Origin: an uncultured Actinomycetes bacterium
Lineage (GTDB): Bacteria > Actinomycetota > Actinomycetes > Nanopelagicales > Nanopelagicaceae
Reading direction: 5' to 3'
DNA: 18,086 nucleotides
NCBI GenBank assembly: GCA_903898855.1
Contig: CAIUHB010000146.1
Coordinates: 1-18,086, forward strand
The position numbers and the translations under genes were made by a program. The notes below the pieces were generated by a model. That model saw only the letters and a program-made list of their open reading frames with translations. It made no database searches and was not told where the DNA came from. This document shows, in pieces, positions 1 through 7,119 of the stretch. Each line of letters starts with the position of its first letter. The stretch's first letter is position 1.

Positions 1-344
1 AAGTAGCCCGATTTGGAAATGCTTATGGCGCAAATCCCTTGACCTTCCTCGGCTTGGCCGGAATGGGAGATCTTGTTGCTAGTTGCGGATCAGCGCTCTC
101 TCGCAATCGAACATTTGGTGAAGTACTTGGTCGCTCTGGCTCAATGGAAGTAGCAAGGCGTGAAGTGGCTAAGACTGTTGAGGGAGTTGCTTCCTCGCGC
201 GCGATCCTAGAGCTCGCACACCGCGTTGGCGTTGAGGTGCCAATTATTGAAGTTGTCTCCGATGTTATTTCGGGAACCTGCACTCCTTCCGATGCCATGG
301 ATCGACTAATGACCGTCAGCCTTCGCGCCGAAATGTTTTCTTAA
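1..344 (+). CDS. gpsA: Glycerol-3-phosphate dehydrogenase [NAD(P)+], C-terminal part
   Basis: This is the 3' part of gpsA; the 5' end lies outside the window, and the frame is open from base 3. The enzyme reduces dihydroxyacetone phosphate to sn-glycerol 3-phosphate for phospholipid synthesis in the cytoplasm. The visible sequence includes the family block GLAGMGDLVASC followed by SRNRTFGE and the later VEGVASSRA segment, which belong to the C-terminal substrate-binding helical domain. The protein ends with a typical short tail after the hydrophobic VPIIEVVSDVISG stretch. The stop codon TAA (342-344) is followed immediately by the ATG of ddl, so the two genes are almost certainly co-transcribed and translationally coupled. 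The gpsA-ddl pairing is also found in other actinobacteria. Identification is secure despite truncation. Confidence 0.93.
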   Translation, partial: VARFGNAYGANPLTFLGLAGMGDLVASCGSALSRNRTFGEVLGRSGSMEVARREVAKTVEGVASSRAILELAHRVGVEVPIIEVVSDVISGTCTPSDAMDRLMTVSLRAEMFS

Positions 345-1412
345 ATGGCGAAAATTCGAGTTGCCGTTATAGCTGGTGGACAGAGCAGCGAGCACGAAAT
401 TTCCTGCATCTCAGCAAATGGCGTTCTTTCAGCCATCGATCGTGAGAAGTTCGAACCTCTTCTTATCGGCATTACTAAGTCAGGTAAATGGGTTTTGCCA
501 AAGAGTGATGTGCAATTAACTATTGCAGATGGCCAACTTCCGATAATTCCCGAAGATTCAGAGTTGCTCTCGGCAGATATCAATGGTTTTGCCAGTGCCA
601 TAGGCCCGCTAAATATCGATGTAATTTTCCCGGTCCTACATGGACCTTATGGTGAAGATGGAACCTTTCAAGGCGCCTGCGAGATGGCCGGATATCGCTA
701 TGTTGGTTCAGGCGTTTTAGCTAGTGCAGTTGCGATGGACAAATCCTTTGCCAAAGCAATTTTCACCGCGCATGGACTTAAAGTCGCCGCTGGTTTTGAT
801 ATTCACCAACGAGAGTGGCCAGCGGTAGCAGAGCAGGCTGCAGATCGAGTTCAAAGCTTGGGATTGCCCGTCTTTGTTAAACCCGCTCGCGGTGGATCAA
901 GTCGTGGAACGACAAAAGTTAAGTCGCTGGCTGCAATCAACTCGGCTATTGAAGATGCGCTGAATTTTGATACCAAAGTAATGATCGAAAAGGCGGTAGT
1001 CGGCCGAGAGATCGAATGCGCTGTGCTGCAAGAAAAAGGCGAGACCAAAGCATCCGGCGTTGGTGAGATTAGAATTCTTGGCGACCATGAATTTTATGAT
1101 TTCACTGCCAAGTACCTAGACAACTCCACTGAAGTGTTAATCCCGGCAGATATTCCAGCAGATATTTCTGAGCAAGTTCGTATCGCTGCGGTTAAAGCAT
1201 TTAATGCTTTGGGATGTGAGGGGCTGGCTCGCGTAGATTTCTTCTATAGCGAAAGTGGCGAAGTTATAATTAATGAGATCAATACGATGCCTGGCTTTAC
1301 ATCTACTTCCGTCTATCCGAAGTTATGGAAAGCGGCGGGCAAGAGTTACAGCGATTTGATTACATCGCTCTTGGAGTCAGCGCTCACCAGATCGATGAGC
1401 GTGACTCGCTAA
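345..1412 (+). CDS. ddl: D-alanine--D-alanine ligase
   Basis: Joins two D-alanines using ATP to give the dipeptide for peptidoglycan precursor synthesis in the cytoplasm. The 355-residue length is normal. Visible family motifs are AGGQSSEHEIS near residues 10-20, HGPYGEDG at 99-106 (first Ddl signature), the ATP-grasp lysine and glycine-rich stretch FVKPARGGSSRG, EIECAVL, and the C-terminal signature with NEINTMPGFTSTS beginning at residue 310, which carries the metal-binding Glu and Asn. The ATG directly follows the gpsA stop with no spacer and no Shine-Dalgarno of its own, so it probably depends on ribosomes finishing gpsA. The gene ends 6 bases from the convergent RAM-domain gene. Confidence 0.96.
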   Translation: MAKIRVAVIAGGQSSEHEISCISANGVLSAIDREKFEPLLIGITKSGKWVLPKSDVQLTIADGQLPIIPEDSELLSADINGFASAIGPLNIDVIFPVLHGPYGEDGTFQGACEMAGYRYVGSGVLASAVAMDKSFAKAIFTAHGLKVAAGFDIHQREWPAVAEQAADRVQSLGLPVFVKPARGGSSRGTTKVKSLAAINSAIEDALNFDTKVMIEKAVVGREIECAVLQEKGETKASGVGEIRILGDHEFYDFTAKYLDNSTEVLIPADIPADISEQVRIAAVKAFNALGCEGLARVDFFYSESGEVIINEINTMPGFTSTSVYPKLWKAAGKSYSDLITSLLESALTRSMSVTR

Positions 1413-1420
1413 GTTTTTTT
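1398..1420 (+). terminator. Weak candidate terminator at the end of ddl
   Basis: A 4-bp GC-rich stem (AGCG 1398-1401 / CGCT 1407-1410, loop TGACT) overlaps the last ddl codons and is followed by AAG and seven T residues at 1414-1420. The T run is good but the stem is very short. The adjacent convergent gene makes some transcription stop here plausible. Confidence 0.3.
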
Positions 1421-1655
1421 AGTAAGTAGTAACTGGGCAGGTCAGTGTGCGAGTAATTCCAGCAACTGCCTGAACCTTGGAAAGTACGCCGCGACCAAGT
1501 TCTTCCATTGAAGGAGACTCTGCGCGCATGATGACGTCGTAAGGACCAGTAACGCCTTCGGCCAAAGTGACACCAGGAATTGCAGCAACTGCCTTTGCAA
1601 CGCTTGAGGCCTTACCGACTTCGGTCTGGATAAGAATGTAAACCTGTACTGACAT
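1419..1655 (-). CDS. Stand-alone Lrp/AsnC ligand-binding (RAM) domain protein
   Basis: A 78-residue protein consisting only of the RAM ligand-binding fold of Lrp/AsnC regulators, without a helix-turn-helix. Visible features are the first beta strand VQVYILIQTE, the helix around residues 15-25, the GPYDVIMRAE core near residues 37-46 with its family-typical glycine and aspartate, and the final strand TRTLTCPVT. In full-length family members this domain binds amino acids or other small effectors and drives oligomerisation; here it may be a ligand sensor or modulator of another regulator (inference). The start is well supported: AAAGGAG lies a few bases upstream of the ATG on the minus strand. 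It is convergent with ddl and divergent from thiL, and I recall the same kind of small gene beside thiL in other actinobacteria. Confidence 0.85.
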   Translation of the reverse strand: MSVQVYILIQTEVGKASSVAKAVAAIPGVTLAEGVTGPYDVIMRAESPSMEELGRGVLSKVQAVAGITRTLTCPVTTY

Positions 1656-1688
1656 GGACTCTCCTTTGGACGTGATAACCGTAGGCTA

Positions 1689-1702
1689 CTCCCTGAAGGG
1701 AG
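1689..1702 (+). promoter_or_regulatory. Inverted repeat covering the thiL Shine-Dalgarno
   Basis: CTCCCT (1689-1694) and AGGGAG (1697-1702) are perfect inverted arms. In RNA the likely form is CTCCC-TGAA-GGGAG, a 5-bp stem with a tetraloop. The right arm is the start of the GGGAGGGG ribosome-binding site of thiL, so the stem would hide it. Alternatively it is a DNA operator between the divergent genes. No TPP riboswitch consensus is visible. Confidence 0.35.
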
Positions 1703-1712
1703 GGGTGCGAAA

Positions 1713-2645
1713 ATGGATTTAAGCATTGAAGGCCAGATGGTTGCCGTGCTCTCGCATATCTTCGCCTCCCGCACAGAACTTCCAGTTGGCATCGGCGATG
1801 ATGCCGCAGTCTTGCCCATATCAACTTCTCATTCAGTCGTCTGCGCTGATATGGCGGTCGAAGGGGTGCATTTTAAGCGGGAGTGGTCTTCGCTCGCTCA
1901 GATCGGCGCGAAAGTGACAGCGGCAAATCTTGCGGATATTTATGCAATGGGCGCCCATCCTAAGTACCTCGTAGTAACAGCAGCTCTTCCCAAAGATTTC
2001 GGCGTTAATGAAATTACAGAGTTAGCACAGGGAATTAAGGCTGAGGCTGATCTGGTTGGCGCCGTGGTTGTTGGCGGCGATCTATCTTCATCACCAGTCC
2101 TAACTATTTCTATAACTGCCATTGGAGAGTTACCCGTTGGTGCCAAAGCAATTACTCGCTCCGGTGCCCACGTAGGCGATCAGATAATTCTCTCCGAGCT
2201 TCCCGGTAAATCTGCTGCTGGGCTAGCAGCTTTGCAAGCAGGTGCGACTACTAAATTTCTGGGCGATCATCAAAAACCGAAGGTTGGGTATGTAAGCGCT
2301 GAATTATTTGCGCAAAGCCAAGTCAACTCGATGATTGATATTAGCGATGGCTTACTCTCTGAAGCTGCGCACATTGCCAAAGCCTCTGGAGTGCAATTAG
2401 AGATTGATTCCAAGCTTCTTGCTGCGGTTCCATTATTCGCAGAGCTTTCCGAAGCGGCCAATCTATTGAAGGCAAGCGTTTGGGAGTGGATCTTGGCTGG
2501 GGGAGAGGACCATGTTTTTCTGGCAACAACCTCAAACTCCATTCCAGAAGGCGCTATTGTCATTGGCTCCGTCGTTACCGGCGAAGGTGTCGAAGTATTA
2601 GGTGTTTCAACTCCTGCCACCAGTGGTTGGACGCACTTTAACTAA
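1713..2645 (+). CDS. thiL: Thiamine-monophosphate kinase
   Basis: Phosphorylates thiamine monophosphate to thiamine diphosphate (TPP) with ATP, the last step of TPP synthesis in the cytoplasm. The 310-residue length fits. Visible motifs of the PurM/ThiL fold: GIGDDAAVLP with the metal-binding Asp pair at 29-30, CADMAVEGVHF around 44-54, ANLADIYAMGAHP at 71-83, GGDLSSS at 121-127, DISDGL at 209-214 and GGEDH at 263-267. The ATG is chosen because GGGAGGGG lies about 8 bases upstream and the N-terminus matches the family. It is divergent from the RAM-domain gene (57-base gap) and only 2 bases ahead of the secreted metallopeptidase, implying a shared transcript with an unrelated function. Confidence 0.95.
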   Translation: MDLSIEGQMVAVLSHIFASRTELPVGIGDDAAVLPISTSHSVVCADMAVEGVHFKREWSSLAQIGAKVTAANLADIYAMGAHPKYLVVTAALPKDFGVNEITELAQGIKAEADLVGAVVVGGDLSSSPVLTISITAIGELPVGAKAITRSGAHVGDQIILSELPGKSAAGLAALQAGATTKFLGDHQKPKVGYVSAELFAQSQVNSMIDISDGLLSEAAHIAKASGVQLEIDSKLLAAVPLFAELSEAANLLKASVWEWILAGGEDHVFLATTSNSIPEGAIVIGSVVTGEGVEVLGVSTPATSGWTHFN

Positions 2646-2647
2646 TT

Positions 2648-4498
2648 ATGAAGCGGCTGCGACTCCTTTCCATTGTTCTTACACTTTTGGCAGCGACGCT
2701 TGGAGCAACTAGCGCAGCCGCAGATTCGCCAGTTAAACATGGTATTTACCAATTGGATTTTGTTGCGATCTCCACTCCATTTGGCCATGTAGATCTCTAT
2801 CAGGGTCAGGTTGCCGATATGGTGACACGTTTAAGTAGTGCATATTCAACAATGACCAATGGCCAGATTACTTTCGCTCTTCGTTCTCTGCTTCCGCCCA
2901 TCTCGATATCAACCTCAATTAAACAATCGCCCGACATTGTTCCGCTCATCGCTCAGCCACCGGCAGAAACAGGCTTTGCTGGAGTAATTACGATCGGAGT
3001 CATTCCGGTCGATGGAAATTTGCCCTTCGCGGGACAGGCCTATAACAATAATTACTTGCTTGTAAACCATGACTTCAATTCTTCGTTTCAAGTCATTGCT
3101 CATGAAATCGGCCATAACTTGGGACTGCAACATGCAGCTGCGGGAAAGTGTGATGCCAACGGAACGTGTACCGCGCAGGAATATGGCGATAACTCTGACT
3201 TCATGGGTACCTACACGCTAGGAAATATTCCGGGCGCCAGCATTGTGCGGATGAGCTCCTATCGCTTAGATCAACTTGGAATACTCAATTCATCTGAAAT
3301 CACCTATGCCGACACCACCACCGATATCTCGCTAGTTCCAACATATGGCAAGAGTCCTGGCGTGAAGCTGCTCTACATTCCCATCGATAACCAGAATGGA
3401 TATGCCATTGAGTATCGCCCAGCGATTGGCGATGAACTCCAACTCATGGCGACACAAGTTCCTATTCCAGGACAAAATATGTATTACCCAAATATTCCCT
3501 CATATGGCGTAATGGTTCGACAGCTCTTTGGCTTTGGAAGTGATTTTCAAAGTGCGGCACCAAAATATTCCTTTGCTGGATATATCGATACCGGTGGGGG
3601 AAATAACGGGGCATGGGTCAGCAAGATGAGCGTGCTGACAGTCAATGCTTTAAACGGCCGTCAAGGATTTGATGCCGGCGCCAGTACCACTCTCTTTGAT
3701 GGAACTGTTATCTCCGTAGTAAAAGCCGATCAAAATTCTGGCGCACTTCTCCACATCGCCCGTCCGGCATCCACTCTTTCACTCACTTTTCCAGATTCAC
3801 CAATTACAGTGAATTGGAACAACACTGATCCAGCCACAACTTTCACCAGCAATAATCAGAGTTCTATTACTCTGGCCAAGAGTGGCGCTCCGATTCCCTC
3901 GCTTGCCGTCTCCTTTCCACTTCCACGAACTTCGGCTCGATTAATAAGCGCGCAACTATTAGACAATGGAGTTGTTGTAGCCAACCTTGGGTATTCAGAT
4001 TTGCAGTTAACCGCTCAGAACACGCTCTTAGCAATACCGACCGGCTCATTGACCTATACCCCAACAACACTGGGAACTCACACTTTGACTTTGACCATTC
4101 AATCCTCAACGGGGCAGTCGGTCACCTCCCAGCCATTTACCGCAAGCGTTGCTAATCCTGTTCTTAAGAAATTTACCCAACTTTGCATAGTTAAACCTGG
4201 CTGGGATTCGAACTGTCAGCCATACCCAAATTTCCAGTACAACGTATGTATCTCACTTCCGACCGGAACGCTGTACTACCAATCCGGCCAGAAGTGGATT
4301 GCCATGAAGAAGATTGTGGCCAAGGCGGATTCGACGCTCTGCCCGGATCCCGAGAACAAGTACTACGAGACGATCAGTGGTACATATCCCAATTCAAAAT
4401 TGGGCAAAATCAATTTCAAGATGATCTCCAGAGGCAATGCTAAGTACACGGACTTGGTCGATACCTTCGCGGTAGTCCTGCGAACCGGAACGCGTTAA
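2648..4498 (+). CDS. Secreted zinc metallopeptidase, gametolysin (M11)-like
   Basis: A 616-residue exported protein. The N-terminus has a basic start (MKRLRLL), a hydrophobic core and a likely signal peptidase site after A25 (SAAA then DS). The catalytic domain contains HEIGHNLGLQH at 152-162, a full metzincin zinc site (H152, H156, H162, catalytic E153), followed by EYGDNSDFMG with the probable Met-turn at M186. The spacing and the YGD..D.MG context resemble peptidase family M11, and IEYRP further on also fits that family. After about residue 370 come beta-rich, Ser/Thr-rich segments resembling Ig-like or adhesin modules, then a roughly 100-residue C-terminal module with four cysteines. There is no sorting signal or C-terminal membrane helix, so it is probably released. 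No Shine-Dalgarno is seen; ATG lies 2 bases after thiL, suggesting reinitiation. Substrate unknown; extracellular protein degradation is an inference. Confidence 0.82.
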   Translation: MKRLRLLSIVLTLLAATLGATSAAADSPVKHGIYQLDFVAISTPFGHVDLYQGQVADMVTRLSSAYSTMTNGQITFALRSLLPPISISTSIKQSPDIVPLIAQPPAETGFAGVITIGVIPVDGNLPFAGQAYNNNYLLVNHDFNSSFQVIAHEIGHNLGLQHAAAGKCDANGTCTAQEYGDNSDFMGTYTLGNIPGASIVRMSSYRLDQLGILNSSEITYADTTTDISLVPTYGKSPGVKLLYIPIDNQNGYAIEYRPAIGDELQLMATQVPIPGQNMYYPNIPSYGVMVRQLFGFGSDFQSAAPKYSFAGYIDTGGGNNGAWVSKMSVLTVNALNGRQGFDAGASTTLFDGTVISVVKADQNSGALLHIARPASTLSLTFPDSPITVNWNNTDPATTFTSNNQSSITLAKSGAPIPSLAVSFPLPRTSARLISAQLLDNGVVVANLGYSDLQLTAQNTLLAIPTGSLTYTPTTLGTHTLTLTIQSSTGQSVTSQPFTASVANPVLKKFTQLCIVKPGWDSNCQPYPNFQYNVCISLPTGTLYYQSGQKWIAMKKIVAKADSTLCPDPENKYYETISGTYPNSKLGKINFKMISRGNAKYTDLVDTFAVVLRTGTR

Positions 4499-4501
4499 AG
4501 C

Positions 4502-4532
4502 AAAAGGCCCCCGAGTTATCGAGGGCCTTTTT
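4502..4532. terminator. Bidirectional intrinsic terminator
   Basis: A 9-bp perfect stem AAAAGGCCC (4502-4510) / GGGCCTTTT (4523-4531), extended inside by CGA/TCG around a GTTA loop, is followed by T residues on the plus strand and by a T run on the minus strand because of the leading A run. It lies between the convergent metallopeptidase gene and rpmB and can serve both. Confidence 0.9.
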
Positions 4533-4550
4533 ACATCTAGGTGCTAAGAG

Positions 4551-4736
4551 TTAGCGTGTGACCTTTCCGGCCTTAAGGCAGGATGAGCAGACGTTTTGAC
4601 GCTTAGGTGTGCTGCCAACAAGAGTGCGGACGCGTTGGATATTTGGATTCCAGCGACGACGGGTCTTGCGCATTGAGTGGGAGACCTTGTTGCCGAAGCT
4701 AGGTCCTTTGCCGCAGATATCGCAGTTAGAGGCCAC
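4551..4736 (-). CDS. rpmB: 50S ribosomal protein L28, zinc-ribbon form
   Basis: A 61-residue structural protein of the large ribosomal subunit. The family pattern is clear: the N-terminal CDICGKGPSFGNKVSHS, the basic RRRWNPN block and RVRTLVGSTPKRQNVC. Cysteine pairs C5/C8 and C50/C53 form a zinc ribbon, so this is the zinc-binding (C+) paralogue type. The start is GTG (4734-4736 complement), preceded on the minus strand by AAGGGAG at suitable spacing. It is transcribed divergently from recG and ends just before the shared terminator hairpin. In Streptomyces, as I recall, a dihydroxyacetone-kinase-like gene sits between rpmB and recG; it is absent here. Confidence 0.95.
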   Translation of the reverse strand: MASNCDICGKGPSFGNKVSHSMRKTRRRWNPNIQRVRTLVGSTPKRQNVCSSCLKAGKVTR

Positions 4737-4765
4737 GGTGAACTCCCTTAAATCTAGTAAGTAGT

Positions 4766-4786
4766 GCTTCGAAGGATTAACGAAGC
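4766..4786 (-). promoter_or_regulatory. Inverted repeat in the rpmB upstream region
   Basis: GCTTCG (4766-4771) and CGAAGC (4781-4786) are perfect 6-bp arms with a 9-base loop. It lies 30 bases upstream of the rpmB GTG and could be a leader hairpin in rpmB mRNA or an operator for the divergent rpmB-recG region. No known binding consensus was recognised. Confidence 0.3.
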
Positions 4787-4811
4787 TCGCTAAGGGATGA
4801 AGATTACCCCG

Positions 4812-4839
4812 ACCACGCGGAAAAAGGCTAATCCGCGGT
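4812..4839. promoter_or_regulatory. Inverted repeat upstream of recG
   Basis: CGCGGA (4816-4821) and TCCGCG (4832-4837) are perfect arms around a 10-base A-rich loop; ACC (4812-4814) and GGT (4837-4839 region) extend pairing with a one-base bulge. No T run follows on either strand, so a terminator is unlikely; operator or mRNA leader stem are both possible. Confidence 0.3.
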
Positions 4840-4888
4840 ACCTGCGATATCCAAGGATATGAGCAGGCAAGGCGAGAGGATTGGGGCT

Positions 4889-7102
4889 ATGGCAGCCCTG
4901 AACGACCGCGTGAAGTCTCTGGTGGGGGATAAGACTGCCGACGCGCTGGAAAAGGCCTTTGGTATCCAGAGCGTGGAAGATCTCCTTCGTCACTATCCGC
5001 GGCGCTACGTGGCGCGCGGGGCGCTCTCAGATATCTCAGAGCTCAAGGCCGATGATGAAGTGACCGTCCTTGCCGAAATCTCGGCTGTGAAATTGCGCCA
5101 CGCAAATGGACGAAAGATTTTGGAAGTCATTGTTAAAGATTCTGGCAGCGGCCAACTCTCGCTGACATTTTTTAATCAAGCCTGGCGCGAGAAGGATTTA
5201 AAAGTTGGGCGAACCGGAATGTTCGCGGGCAAAGTGGGAGTTTTTAATGGCAAGAAACAACTCTCGCATCCCGATTATGAACTTATTCCTGATGGCAACG
5301 ATGTAGATGCCGCAGTATCAGGATTCGCCGATACCTTTGTAGCGGTATATCCATCGAGTGCCAAATTCCCATCGTGGAAATTTAAGAAGTGCATTGATAT
5401 CGCTTTAGATTCTTTAGATCCCATTCCGGATTATGCGCCGGAAGATTTACTCAAGAAATATCCAACGCTGGATAAAGCTTTTCGAGATATTCATATTCCA
5501 GAGACATTAGAGGATGCCCAAATGGCGCGGGCGCGATTGACCTTTGATGAAGCGTTGCTACTGCAGCTAATACTTGCTCAGCGCAAGGCGGAGCTAAAAG
5601 CACAGCAGGCCACGCCGCGTTTGATTCGCCACGATGGCATCGTCGCTGAATTTGAATCAGCTCTGCCATTCTCATTTACTGATGGCCAGAGAGAGATCAA
5701 TGATGAGATTGCTGCAGATATGCAAGAACCTCATCCCATGCATCGATTACTTCAAGGTGAGGTTGGTTCCGGTAAGACGGTAGTGGCGCTTCGCGCAATG
5801 CTTTCGGTGATTGACTCTGGGGGACAGGCCGCGCTACTTGCTCCAACTGAAGTTTTAGCGCAACAACATTTCTCTACGATTTCTCGCCTACTGGGCCCGT
5901 TAGCTGAAGGCGGAACTTTGGGCGGATCCCCAAATGGCACTCAGGTAGCTCTGCTAACCGGTTCGATGAGCGCGGCAGCAAAGAAGGAAGTCTTAGTTCG
6001 AATAGCCAATGGCGATGCCGGAATTGTTATCGGTACTCATGCCCTATTGAGCCAAGGTGTGGAGTTTAAAGATTTGGGTTTAGTTGTTGTTGATGAACAA
6101 CATCGTTTTGGCGTTGAGCAACGCGATGAATTGCGAGCCAAGGCAAAGTTGCCGCCGCACTTGTTGGTGATGACGGCTACCCCGATTCCGCGAACAGTGG
6201 CAATGACCATCTTCGGCGATTTAGATGTTTCCACGCTGCGCCAATTGCCGAGTGGGCGTTCTCCGATATCCACCCATGTGATTCCAGTTTTAGAAAAACC
6301 AGCATTTCTGACCCGGGCTTGGGAGCGAATTCGTGAGGAAGTGGCAAAGGGGCATCAGGCCTACATCGTCGCTCCTCGCATCGTGAGCAAAGAGAGTGAA
6401 TTGGTTAAGAGCACCATCACCGATCGAGATCGTGAGATGGCGAAGTTACTTGGCCAAACTCTTGATGAAGAAGTAGGCGATGCTGATGACGATATGGCCA
6501 GCGTTGAAGAGTTGGCGCCACAACTTGCTCTTGGACCACTCAAAGGGCTGCGCATCGCACCGCTACATGGAAAGCAGAGTTCGGAACTAAAAGAAGAGAC
6601 CATGAAAGCTTTCGCCGAGAAAGAGATCGATGTGCTCGTCTCCACCACAGTAATTGAAGTTGGCGTCGATGTTCCCAACGCCTCAACTATGGTGATCATG
6701 GATGCCGATCGCTTTGGCGTTTCGCAGTTACACCAACTTCGTGGTCGCGTGGGTCGAGGTAGCGTTCCCGGCTTATGCTTGTTAGTAACGCGGGCGGCCG
6801 GTGATACTCCGGCGATGGAGCGACTTACTGCAGTAGCAGCTACGCTGGATGGATTTGAACTCTCGCGCATCGACTTAGATCAACGCCGAGAGGGAGATGT
6901 ACTCGGCCGGGCACAATCAGGAAGTAAATCGCACTTGCGTCTACTTCGAGTTTTGCGCGATGAGGAGCTAATCGTGGAGGCGCGCTCCTTGGCTGATTCC
7001 ATCATTGCAACAGACCCCACTCTCACATCGCATCCAGCTTTGGCTCGCGAAGTGGCACTGGTACGCGAGGAAGAGCGTTCAGCTTTCTTAGATAAGGGCT
7101 AG
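4889..7102 (+). CDS. recG: ATP-dependent DNA helicase RecG
   Basis: Branch-migrating helicase that remodels stalled replication forks and Holliday junctions. Counting from the chosen ATG (737 residues): an N-terminal wedge/OB-fold region with LRHYPRRYVARG near residues 29-40, Walker A GEVGSGKT ending at K296, DEQH box at 402-405, MTATPIPRT starting at 428, and motif VI QLRGRVGRG at 616-624. A charged, acidic insert with DADDDMASVEE lies between the two helicase lobes before the APLHGKQ segment, a feature I associate with actinobacterial RecG. An in-frame ATG exists 30 bases upstream (4859), but its AAGGA is only one base away, whereas ATG 4889 has GAGAGGA with 8-base spacing and gives the usual N-terminus (MAALNDRVKSLVGDKTA). 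First gene of the plus-strand run. Confidence 0.95.
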   Translation: MAALNDRVKSLVGDKTADALEKAFGIQSVEDLLRHYPRRYVARGALSDISELKADDEVTVLAEISAVKLRHANGRKILEVIVKDSGSGQLSLTFFNQAWREKDLKVGRTGMFAGKVGVFNGKKQLSHPDYELIPDGNDVDAAVSGFADTFVAVYPSSAKFPSWKFKKCIDIALDSLDPIPDYAPEDLLKKYPTLDKAFRDIHIPETLEDAQMARARLTFDEALLLQLILAQRKAELKAQQATPRLIRHDGIVAEFESALPFSFTDGQREINDEIAADMQEPHPMHRLLQGEVGSGKTVVALRAMLSVIDSGGQAALLAPTEVLAQQHFSTISRLLGPLAEGGTLGGSPNGTQVALLTGSMSAAAKKEVLVRIANGDAGIVIGTHALLSQGVEFKDLGLVVVDEQHRFGVEQRDELRAKAKLPPHLLVMTATPIPRTVAMTIFGDLDVSTLRQLPSGRSPISTHVIPVLEKPAFLTRAWERIREEVAKGHQAYIVAPRIVSKESELVKSTITDRDREMAKLLGQTLDEEVGDADDDMASVEELAPQLALGPLKGLRIAPLHGKQSSELKEETMKAFAEKEIDVLVSTTVIEVGVDVPNASTMVIMDADRFGVSQLHQLRGRVGRGSVPGLCLLVTRAAGDTPAMERLTAVAATLDGFELSRIDLDQRREGDVLGRAQSGSKSHLRLLRVLRDEELIVEARSLADSIIATDPTLTSHPALAREVALVREEERSAFLDKG

Positions 7103-7106
7103 GACT

Positions 7107-7112
7107 TACCCT
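7107..7112 (+). promoter_or_regulatory. Candidate -10 box for a leaderless rsmD transcript
   Basis: TACCCT matches TANNNT and ends 7 bases before the rsmD ATG, the spacing seen in actinobacterial leaderless genes. No Shine-Dalgarno is present at useful distance. No clear -35 was identified. Confidence 0.35.
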
Positions 7113-7119
7113 TAGTCAT

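Noticed and set aside
1656..1712. TPP riboswitch before thiL
   Set aside because: The gap is only 57 bases and lacks the conserved CTGAGA and downstream TPP-binding helices.
4859..4888. Longer RecG start at ATG 4859
   Set aside because: Its AAGGA is only one base from the ATG, and the extra ten residues are not typical of RecG; ATG 4889 has a good ribosome-binding site and the family N-terminus.
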